NCBI GenBank assembly: GCA_964291545.2
Contig: OZ219861.1
Span: 372,001 to 436,000 of the forward strand
Reading direction: 5' to 3'
Length of the DNA stretch: 64,000 nucleotides
Source: G963667675 sp964291545
GTDB taxonomy: Bacteria > Chloroflexota > Dehalococcoidia > Lucifugimonadales > UBA3495
Shown in pieces: positions 58,266 through 64,000 of this stretch (its first letter is position 1; every line of letters begins with the position of its first letter). The notes under the pieces were generated by a model that was given only the letters and a program-made list of their open reading frames with translations, had not been told where the DNA came from and searched no databases. The position numbers were made by a program, and so were the translations under genes.

Positions 58266-58817
58266 ATGACGCAAGAGACCAAGTCGGCGCTGACTCCCGA
58301 AGTCAAAGCGATGATCGGCGTGAGCGGTGAGGTTGTGGAAGCATGGGGCGTGGTTGATGAAGAGTACCTGAGAAGGTTTACCCAGGCCCTCATGGACCCC
58401 GATCCCAGGTATTGGGACCATGAGTTTGCCGGGTCAAGCAAATTCGGTGAGATTATAACCCCTCCCATCATGGTTAGCTACATGGGCAACCGCGTCCGCC
58501 CCGATCAGGATGACCCCATCGCCAAGGCCTTCGAGGAAAACCCTATGTCCGACGGCATTGGCCGTCTCCACCTGCGGGGCGCCCTCCCGGCAATACCCAC
58601 CCACCTGGTGCGGGTGTTGAACGCGGGCAACGAGCTGGAGATTTACAAATACCCCAGCATCGGCGACAGGATTTTCTTTCAGAACAGGTACGCGGATATT
58701 CGAGAACGGGTGGGCAGAGACGGTCAACCGTTCCTGATTGTCACGTCTGAGACCACGTACAAGAACCAGGACGGAGACCTTCTGTGCATCACGCGGGCCT
58801 CGGGCATCCGGCGCTGA
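58266..58817 (+). CDS. MaoC-like / FAS1-type dehydratase subunit (N-terminal type)
   Basis: A 183-residue hotdog-fold protein. Starts GVSGEVVEAWGVVDEEYLRRFTQALMDPDPRYWDHEFA and has YPSIGDRIFFQNRYADIRERVGRDGQPFLIVTSETTYKNQDGDLLCITR. It is the non-catalytic-type N-terminal partner found before a MaoC hydratase in two-gene units. Start ATG at 58266. It precedes the HTD2-like gene by 86 nt and is likely in one transcript with it. Confidence 0.85.
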   Translation: MTQETKSALTPEVKAMIGVSGEVVEAWGVVDEEYLRRFTQALMDPDPRYWDHEFAGSSKFGEIITPPIMVSYMGNRVRPDQDDPIAKAFEENPMSDGIGRLHLRGALPAIPTHLVRVLNAGNELEIYKYPSIGDRIFFQNRYADIRERVGRDGQPFLIVTSETTYKNQDGDLLCITRASGIRR

Positions 58818-58903
58818 AGGCTCGCGTCATTCGCGGCTATGCTGAAGCGCCTCCCATCACTCCGTCCGGCAACCGGGCGCATTCTCTCTGAAAGGCAGTG
58901 GTT

Positions 58904-59464
58904 ATGAGCGTTGCGTTAGAAGACCTGCTGAAGATGACCCCGGAAGAGATTCTGGCTCATAACGAGAAGCCCACCTCTGAGCAGTTGCGCAACAAGCAGC
59001 AGACGTACTTCGAGGACGTGTCCGAGGGGATGGAGCTTCCCAAGTACATCTACAGCCCTACCCCAACCCACCTGTTCCGCTGGAGCGCGGCCATCGAGAA
59101 CTTCCACCGGATTCACTACGATCTGGACTTCGGCCTCAACCACGACAAGAACCCCAGCTTATTGGTGCACGGCTCGTGGAAACAGAGCGTGGTGCCCCAA
59201 TACCTGAAGGACTGGACCCTGCCCGGCGGCTGGCCCTGGAAGGCAAGCATACAACACCGGGCCATGCTGGTGCCCGGCGACATCATTATCCTGTGGGGCA
59301 AGGTGACCAGCAAAGAAGAAAAGGGAGGCATGGGCTTGGTAGGGCTGGACCTGGGCATGATCACCCAGGACGGCATCGAAAGCATGCCGGGAACGGCCAC
59401 CGTAGTCCTTCCGCTAAGGGACGGCCCGGAAGTCCCCTATCCATTTGTGCCCCCGGCCGACTAA
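58904..59464 (+). CDS. MaoC/HTD2-like hydratase
   Basis: A 186-residue hotdog protein with IENFHRIHYDLDFG, close to the FNxHRIHYD active-site motif of HTD2 and mesaconyl-C4-CoA hydratase relatives. With the preceding gene it should form an (R)-hydratase or related enoyl-CoA/ester hydratase. The ATG at 58904 has AAAGG 8 nt upstream; a GTG two codons earlier is less likely. Substrate unknown. Confidence 0.85.
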   Translation: MSVALEDLLKMTPEEILAHNEKPTSEQLRNKQQTYFEDVSEGMELPKYIYSPTPTHLFRWSAAIENFHRIHYDLDFGLNHDKNPSLLVHGSWKQSVVPQYLKDWTLPGGWPWKASIQHRAMLVPGDIIILWGKVTSKEEKGGMGLVGLDLGMITQDGIESMPGTATVVLPLRDGPEVPYPFVPPAD

Positions 59465-59529
59465 GCGTCCGTGTAGCTGCGCCGGCAGAAACTGGCCGGC
59501 AACGTCCTGCCAAGAGGTAGAAGTAGACC

Positions 59530-59799
59530 ATGGCCCGATTTATTGCGATACACAAATTGCCCGGAATCACCGAAGAGGAATTTCGAGACAAGCTGGACTC
59601 CGTCCGCAAATGGCGGCCGGACCGGCGCACGACGATACTCAAGGTCTACGGCGACCTGGAAGGCGGGACGTTGGTCAGCGAATGCGAGGCCGTGGAGCAG
59701 GCCCACTTCGAGGACTGGATCAAGCTGGCCGGCTGGCCCGTTGAGTCCATCCACAAGGTGGACGTGATTTGCCAGGTGGGTAACTTCTGGAAGTTGTGA
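59530..59799 (+). CDS. Small ferredoxin-like-fold protein (DUF4242-like)
   Basis: An 89-residue protein. MARFIAIHKLPGITEEEFRDKLDSV, then RTTILKVYGDLEGGTLVSECEAVEQAHFEDWIK. It fits the DUF4242 / dimeric alpha-beta barrel type, some of which are nickel-binding. The role is unknown. GAGGTAGAAGTAGACC precedes the ATG. It follows the MaoC gene by 65 nt. Confidence 0.78.
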   Translation: MARFIAIHKLPGITEEEFRDKLDSVRKWRPDRRTTILKVYGDLEGGTLVSECEAVEQAHFEDWIKLAGWPVESIHKVDVICQVGNFWKL

Positions 59800-59871
59800 C
59801 GCCGCAGGTCAAGCTCTTTGAACCTGCCCCTGGCGGCATGGGCAACTTGCCTGAATCTGTGCGCGTGTAGT

Positions 59872-60402
59872 CTAACCGTCGAAATAGCTTGGCCTGGAGA
59901 TTCTGCCCCAAGCCTGAGGCGGCCAGCAGCGGAACCAGACCGTGCCCAATATGAGCCGCCGGTTGACAGGCCCGAAATGCCGGCTGTCGCGCTCGCTCCC
60001 TTCCCGGTTGTCTCCAATGACGAAATACTCGTCCGGCCCCGTCCACCATTGGGACAGCGTGCTAATGGTTGGGGTCGAAGACTGGTCCAGGTAGGCCTCC
60101 TCCAACAACTTGCCGTTGACGTAGGTCAGGCCGTCTTCCAGGCGCAGTTCTTCGTCAGGAAGCCCGACTATCCGTTTGACGAAGGTCCGGCCCCTCAATT
60201 CCGGGTTCGGGTCCGGCGGCTGGAGCACCACGATGTCTCCCCGGCGCAAGTGGCAGTCGGCCCGCCGGGTTGAAGCCGCCAACACCGACTCTCCGTCGGC
60301 CAAGGCCAACAGCATGCTGTCCCCCCTTACCACGTAACGAGTCGAAGAAGCCAGAGCCGTTAGCGTTTGCCTCAATGATGCCCGCTGCATTACGTCAACC
60401 AT
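59872..60402 (-). CDS. Signal peptidase I-like protein without a membrane anchor
   Basis: A 176-residue S26 family protein. Catalytic Ser29 in VRGDSM and Lys76 in GRTFVKRIVGLPDEEL, plus GDIVVLQPP, YFVIGDNREGSERDSRHFGPV. All active-site boxes are present, but no hydrophobic N-terminal segment is visible. The ATG at 60402 has GGAG 4 nt upstream; the second ATG (60390) would also lack an anchor. Perhaps a soluble or peripherally bound peptidase. Confidence 0.85.
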   Translation of the reverse strand: MVDVMQRASLRQTLTALASSTRYVVRGDSMLLALADGESVLAASTRRADCHLRRGDIVVLQPPDPNPELRGRTFVKRIVGLPDEELRLEDGLTYVNGKLLEEAYLDQSSTPTISTLSQWWTGPDEYFVIGDNREGSERDSRHFGPVNRRLILGTVWFRCWPPQAWGRISRPSYFDG

Positions 60403-60486
60403 TCTACTCCGATGCTCAGCCGCAAGGCTTCAACGCCGTATTCCCTACACCAAGAACGACCCATCGATCATTAACAATGCCTTACA

Positions 60487-60549
60487 GGTTTTCCACGGGC
60501 GCCCGGAACATATCCACGAAATGGCCCCGGTTATCCACCACACCAGCCC
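60487..60549 (+). repeat. Three DnaA-box-like 9-mers at 21-bp intervals
   Basis: TTTTCCACG (60489), ATATCCACG (60510) and TTATCCACC (60531) have the same orientation and are spaced exactly 21 bp apart, two helix turns. They match the DnaA box TTATCCACA in 7, 7 and 8 of 9 positions. The promoter at 60584 lies 45 bp downstream. Confidence 0.55.
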
Positions 60550-60583
60550 TGTAAGCCAAGCGCGGCCCGGGTGTAACTTCTCA

Positions 60584-60613
60584 TTGACAGCAATACTGGG
60601 CCTCGCCTATTAT
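60584..60613 (+). promoter_or_regulatory. Promoter in the 60.4-61.0 kb region
   Basis: TTGACA, 18-bp spacer, TATTAT. It reads toward the TPP enzyme gene but lies far upstream (leader about 430 nt), so an unannotated transcript is possible. Confidence 0.6.
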
Positions 60614-61048
60614 TTCGGCGTAGCTCAGGGTATTTCGTTGCGAAAACCGGAAGGGATTCACCCCCGGCTTCAACCTGCCAACACCTGAAGATAACAACTT
60701 CCGTGGCCAACGTGTCCCTGCTGTTCCAGTCCATGGTTTCATTGCGGGAATACCGATACTCCCAACCACAGCGGTTTTGAGAGGGTGGAAGGCAGCTTCG
60801 AAATTTGCCCTTCATAGGGTAGAGGCCAACATTGGCTGCGGCCGCCGGGACTCTGGGGCCTTATCGCCGGGGCCTTATCGCCCGTCGCTTTGTCTTGCAA
60901 TTGCCGGAGACCGTGTCCAAAAGCTGTTCGGATGCCTGGCGCCCCGGCTTAATCTCTCAGCATGGATTACAATAGGGAGCGACATTCTGCCCAATCGGTC
61001 AACGACTGACCCCAGGCCCCAGCTTTCAAACGAGGGAGTAGGATAACC

Positions 61049-62689
61049 ATGGAAGGTAAGACCGCCGTAGCCGGAATTCTAAAGCAAGAGGGGGTCGAAT
61101 TCCTCTTTTGCTTCCCCAACAACCCTCTCATCGACGCCGCGGCCGCCGCCGGCATCCGCCCCGTTATCAGCCGGATGGAGCGGGGAGCGGTCAACATGGC
61201 CGACGGCTACAGCCGCATGAGCAACGGCGTCAATCCGGGGGTGTGCCTGGTGCAGGCCGGGCCGGGCATTGAAAACGCCTTTCCCGGGGTCGCCCAGGCC
61301 TATGCCGACTCGTCGCCCGTGCTGATGCTTCCGGGCCATCAGGGCACGGCTCGCGAGGGGTTCTCGTCCGACTTCAGGGCCGGCCCCAACTATGACGGCG
61401 TCACCAAGTGGAACGGCATGGTCAACAAGCCGGAGCGCATCCCCGAGATGATGCGCCGGGCGTACACTCAACTGCGTGTGGGCCGCCCCCGCCCCGTATT
61501 GCTGGAAATGCCCGGCGACGTGCTCGACGGGGAGATCGACGAGGCCCACTTCCACTACGCCCCGGTGTCCAAGCGCCGCAGCGCCGGTGACCCCAACGAC
61601 GCGGTCAGAATCGCCCAGGCACTGCTGCGGGCCCGCCGGCCGGTGATATACGCCGGCCAGGGCGTGCTTTACGCCGAAGCAACCGACCAGTTGGTCGAGC
61701 TTGCCGAGTTGCTCAACGCGCCCGTTCTGACAACCACCCTGGGAAAGAGCGGCTTTCCCGAAGACCATTACCTGTCTTTGGGCGCCGGAGGATCCACAGG
61801 CACCAAGGCCGTGGCGGTCTTCTTGCAGCAGGCCGACCTGGTCTTTGGCATCGGCGCCAGCTTCCAGCACACCCTGGCCGCCCCCCCGGTGCCCGCCGGC
61901 AAGAAGGTCATCCAGTCCACCGTGGACGAGGCCGACTTGAACGGGGAATGTGCCCTGGACGACATTATCGTCGGCGACGCCAAGTTGGTGCTAAGCCAGC
62001 TCATATATGAGGTCAAGGCTCAGGAAGGCGAAAATGGCCGGCGGGGCGATAGGACGACGGCCGACGAAATCCACGCCGTGAAATCGGAATGGCTCGCCCA
62101 GTGGATGCCCCGTTTGACCTCCGACGACGTGCCCATCAGTCCCTACCGCGTCGTTTGGGAACTGGACCGGGGCCTGGACAAGGCCAACAGCATCGTCACC
62201 CACGATTCCGGGAATCCCAGGGACCAAATGGTCCCCTTCTACACTGCCACCACGCCCAGGAGCTACCTCGGCTGGGGCAACTCCACCCAGTTGGGCAGCG
62301 GCTTGGGGCTCATCATGGGGGCCAAGCTGGCCGCGCCGCACAAGACCGCCCTTAACGTTATGGGAGACACGGCGGTGGGCATGTGCGGCACCGACCTGGA
62401 AACGGCCTCCCGAAACAAGATCGGCATCATCAGCGTCATCATCAACAACGGCGCCATGGGCGGCTACGAGAAGCACATCCCCTTGGCCGTGGAGAAGTAC
62501 GGCTCCAAATTCACCAGCGGCGACTACACCAAGATGGCCGACAGTCTGGGTTGCCACGCTGAAACCGTCATCCGCCCTGACCAGATCGCACCGGCACTGT
62601 ACCGCGCCCAGGAAATCGCCGCCACGGGACAGCCGGTGGTGCTGGAGATCATCACCCGAGAAGAGCCCGTGTTTTCCCGGTATTACTGA
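61049..62689 (+). CDS. Thiamine-pyrophosphate enzyme (acetolactate synthase-like)
   Basis: A 546-residue ThDP enzyme of the acetohydroxyacid synthase/decarboxylase group. The catalytic glutamate is in SRMERGAVNMADGYSR near residue 44, the PYR domain has VQAGPGIENAFPGVAQAYADSSP, and the PP motif is MGDTAVGMCGTDLETASRNKIGIISVIINNG (GD...NN). The start is ATG with GAGGGAGTAGG upstream. Not a standard ilvB: the context lacks ilvN. Probably a 2-oxo acid decarboxylase or carboligase. Confidence 0.88.
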   Translation: MEGKTAVAGILKQEGVEFLFCFPNNPLIDAAAAAGIRPVISRMERGAVNMADGYSRMSNGVNPGVCLVQAGPGIENAFPGVAQAYADSSPVLMLPGHQGTAREGFSSDFRAGPNYDGVTKWNGMVNKPERIPEMMRRAYTQLRVGRPRPVLLEMPGDVLDGEIDEAHFHYAPVSKRRSAGDPNDAVRIAQALLRARRPVIYAGQGVLYAEATDQLVELAELLNAPVLTTTLGKSGFPEDHYLSLGAGGSTGTKAVAVFLQQADLVFGIGASFQHTLAAPPVPAGKKVIQSTVDEADLNGECALDDIIVGDAKLVLSQLIYEVKAQEGENGRRGDRTTADEIHAVKSEWLAQWMPRLTSDDVPISPYRVVWELDRGLDKANSIVTHDSGNPRDQMVPFYTATTPRSYLGWGNSTQLGSGLGLIMGAKLAAPHKTALNVMGDTAVGMCGTDLETASRNKIGIISVIINNGAMGGYEKHIPLAVEKYGSKFTSGDYTKMADSLGCHAETVIRPDQIAPALYRAQEIAATGQPVVLEIITREEPVFSRYY

Positions 62690-62720
62690 CCGGCGCTGTC
62701 CGATTCCGCCGCTCCGCCGC

Positions 62721-62729
62721 TGGTATAAT
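62721..62729 (+). promoter_or_regulatory. Extended -10 before the small Gly-rich protein gene
   Basis: TGG-TATAAT, 19 bases before a GTG start that has AAGGG 7 nt upstream. Confidence 0.5.
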
Positions 62730-62748
62730 GCCCGCCAAGGGAAACTTT

Positions 62749-63069
62749 GTGAGCAGCAACTTCTACAGGCATTCCCTCCCGGCCCTTGACTTGTCCATCG
62801 AACGGAATACCGAGCAGGCGCCGTCGGACGGCCAATTTCATGTGATCCGGGCCGGGGAACTCCTGGGGTCCTTTCGTTCCCTGAAAATGGCCCAGAAGCT
62901 TTTCCGAAGCATCGTCCAGGAAAGCGGCTACAAGCCGGCGCCGCAGGAGTCGGGCAAGACCGTTTCAGAGATGATGACCGACCGCTATCTCGAGTCCAAA
63001 GACCTGTACTGGTCCGACAGTCACAAGTATCGAGGCGGGGGCGGCAGGGGCGGTCGCGGAGGCATCTGA
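62749..63069 (+). CDS. Small protein with Gly/Arg-rich tail, unknown function
   Basis: A 106-residue protein. A compact N-terminal region (FHVIRAGELLGSFRSLKMAQKLFRSIVQESG) is followed by EMMTDRYLESKDLYWSDSHKYRGGGGRGGRGGI. The RGG-like tail suggests nucleic-acid binding. The GTG at 62749 has a proper ribosome site; an ATG seven codons earlier overlaps the -10. It lies 72 nt before a DNA methyltransferase, so a shared transcript is possible. Confidence 0.65.
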   Translation: MSSNFYRHSLPALDLSIERNTEQAPSDGQFHVIRAGELLGSFRSLKMAQKLFRSIVQESGYKPAPQESGKTVSEMMTDRYLESKDLYWSDSHKYRGGGGRGGRGGI

Positions 63070-63141
63070 GGGCCGCCGTCGCCACCAACCGGCAAGTCCG
63101 GCAGCGTCGAGCAACACCCCTTTATTTCCAGAGGCCACAGT

Positions 63142-64000
63142 ATGAACCGGAACCGCCGGTCCAAGGGTACCCAGACAAGTTCCTTCGGCACTCCGGGAAG
63201 GTTCGGCCACGACTCCACCAAGTTCTACGCCAGCCGGCTCTACGAGGGCTTACCCAAAGAAAGCCGTCCCAAGTATCGCGAAAATCCCCTGCCCCCGGAT
63301 GCCGCCAACCGGATTTTTGGCAAGTCCGCCGAGTCTATGGACGACCTGCCGGATAGCAGCGTCCACCTGATGGTAACGTCGCCGCCCTACAACGTGGGCA
63401 AGGACTACGACGAGGACCTGACCCTCGACGAATACCGGGCGTTTATTCGGCGGGTCATGGCCGAGGTCTACAGGGTGCTGGTCCCAGGGGGCCGCGTCTG
63501 TTTCAACCTCGCGAATCTAGGCCGCCGGCCGTATCTGCCCCTGCATTCTTTCATCATCGAGGATATCCTGTCGTTGGGATTTCTGATGCGCGGCGAGATA
63601 ATCTGGGACAAAGCCGCCAGCGCCAGCCCTTCCACCGCATGGGGAAGCTGGAAGTCCGCCGCCAATCCCACCCTGCGGGACATCCACGAATACATTCTGG
63701 TGTTGTGCAAAGAATCCTTCAGCCGCCCCCGGATGGATGGTCGAGAGCCTACCATCACCCCGGAAGAATTCCTGGAGTACACCAAGAGCATCTGGCGATT
63801 CCCCGCCGAGCCCGCCAGGAAAGTTGGGCACCCAGCCCCCTTCCCGGTGGAGCTGCCTTACCGGTGCATTCAGCTCTACACCTACGCCGGGGAAGTAGTC
63901 CTAGACCCCTTCGTGGGAAGCGGAACCACAGCGGTGGCGGCGGCCAGGACTGGTCGACAGTTCGTCGGTTATGAGACCAACCCGGAGTACCAAGAACGAG
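63142..64000 (+). CDS. Site-specific DNA methyltransferase (SPPY type), cut by window edge
   Basis: 286 codons, open at the right edge. A beta-class amino-methyltransferase: motif IV TSPPYNVGKDYDEDL (SPPYN at 80-84), LDEYRAFIRRVMAEVYRVLVPGGRVCFN, then SAM motif I LDPFVGSGTTAVAAARTGRQFVGYETNPEY near residue 255. SPPY favours N4-cytosine, but N6-adenine enzymes with SPPY exist. ATG with GAGG about 7 nt upstream. The 50-residue N-terminal extension is basic. No restriction gene is visible before the edge. Confidence 0.88.
   Translation, partial: MNRNRRSKGTQTSSFGTPGRFGHDSTKFYASRLYEGLPKESRPKYRENPLPPDAANRIFGKSAESMDDLPDSSVHLMVTSPPYNVGKDYDEDLTLDEYRAFIRRVMAEVYRVLVPGGRVCFNLANLGRRPYLPLHSFIIEDILSLGFLMRGEIIWDKAASASPSTAWGSWKSAANPTLRDIHEYILVLCKESFSRPRMDGREPTITPEEFLEYTKSIWRFPAEPARKVGHPAPFPVELPYRCIQLYTYAGEVVLDPFVGSGTTAVAAARTGRQFVGYETNPEYQER

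Larger units (their letters stand above)
60403..61048. other. Long intergenic region with repeats and a promoter
   Basis: A 646-nt region without a supported gene. It contains three 21-bp-spaced DnaA-box-like sites (60489-60539), a good plus-strand promoter (60584-60613) and a 14-bp direct repeat GGGGCCTTATCGCC at about 60854-60881. About 430 nt separate the promoter from the TPP-enzyme start, so a small RNA or long leader is possible. Open frames here do not look coding. Confidence 0.6.

Noticed and set aside
60620..60632. GTAGCTCAGGGTA, like a tRNA D-arm
   Set aside because: No matching acceptor, anticodon or T arm in the following 80 bases.
60777..61046. 89-codon open frame before the TPP enzyme
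   Set aside because: No ribosome site, no family resemblance; the codons look like non-coding sequence.
60403..61048. Replication origin
   Set aside because: Only three DnaA-box-like sites, moderately GC-rich, and no dnaA, dnaN or rpmH nearby. rsmG alone, 47 kb away, is not enough.

Overview
The window is high-GC bacterial chromosome with dense, mostly house-keeping and catabolic gene content. Several things point to a Chloroflexota, Dehalococcoidia/SAR202-like lineage. Luciferase-like flavin-dependent oxidoreductases are amplified (four here, three in tandem). There are many acyl-CoA dehydrogenase, MaoC, SDR, Ldh and TPP-enzyme paralogs, Thr/Pro-rich lipoproteins, GTG and TTG starts, and dispersed intergenic repeats built around GTCCTGAGNGAAATCGA. 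This placement is inference from gene content; no rRNA or tRNA gene was recognised. I also saw no transposase, prophage or CRISPR array.

Layout. 1-5.6 kb: the end of an unknown gene, then three tandem paralogous flavin oxidoreductases on the minus strand, each with its own near-identical TTGACS-N17-TACCAT promoter, a degenerate HNH-like mini-protein between copies 2 and 3, and an atypical SDR. 5.6-10.7 kb: a solitary ISP-like methyltransferase/nuclease, a divergent two-gene unit of unknown function and a two-zinc-ribbon protein whose start codon can be paired into a hairpin. 10.7-18.6 kb: a fourth flavin oxidoreductase, a nucleotide-sugar epimerase-like SDR, rsmG, a stand-alone Lrp/AsnC effector domain, two acyl-CoA dehydrogenases, a four-Cys HTH protein with twin GAACN4GTTC-type sites, and a YqeK-HIT pair that should hydrolyse dinucleoside polyphosphates. 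18.7-24.7 kb: an arginine biosynthesis operon argJ-argB-argD-argG plus a class I aminotransferase, closed by a good intrinsic terminator. 24.8-34.5 kb: DUF1015, a class V aminotransferase, PcrA helicase, Zn-alcohol dehydrogenase, GNAT, a type II-like restriction-modification pair in tail-to-tail overlap, NIPSNAP and PIG-L proteins. 34.5-36.2 kb: tandem 135-bp repeats and two small genes. 36.2-46.2 kb: Ham1-like NTP pyrophosphatase, MoxR/VWA pair, tandem PAP2 membrane proteins, two radical SAM enzymes, a BchI-like AAA ATPase and DUF1232. 46.3-50.6 kb: hemW-selB-nurA, which implies selenocysteine decoding. 50.6-64 kb: a membrane-anchored metalloprotease, FAD oxidoreductase, M42-type peptidase, Ldh-family oxidoreductase, PfkB kinase, DUF192 lipoprotein, MaoC pair, signal peptidase, TPP enzyme and an orphan SPPY DNA methyltransferase cut by the window edge.

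The most unusual signals are regulatory: a 38-bp perfect palindrome (45661-45698); a 13-bp-arm operator over the promoter of a radical SAM gene (44116-44150); a GACGTC doublet filling the -35/-10 spacer of a methyltransferase promoter (31635-31650); three DnaA-box-like 9-mers at exactly 21-bp spacing (60489-60539); and several genes whose -10 element lies 5-7 nt before the start codon, suggesting leaderless mRNAs. All are visual readings and no search or folding program was run.
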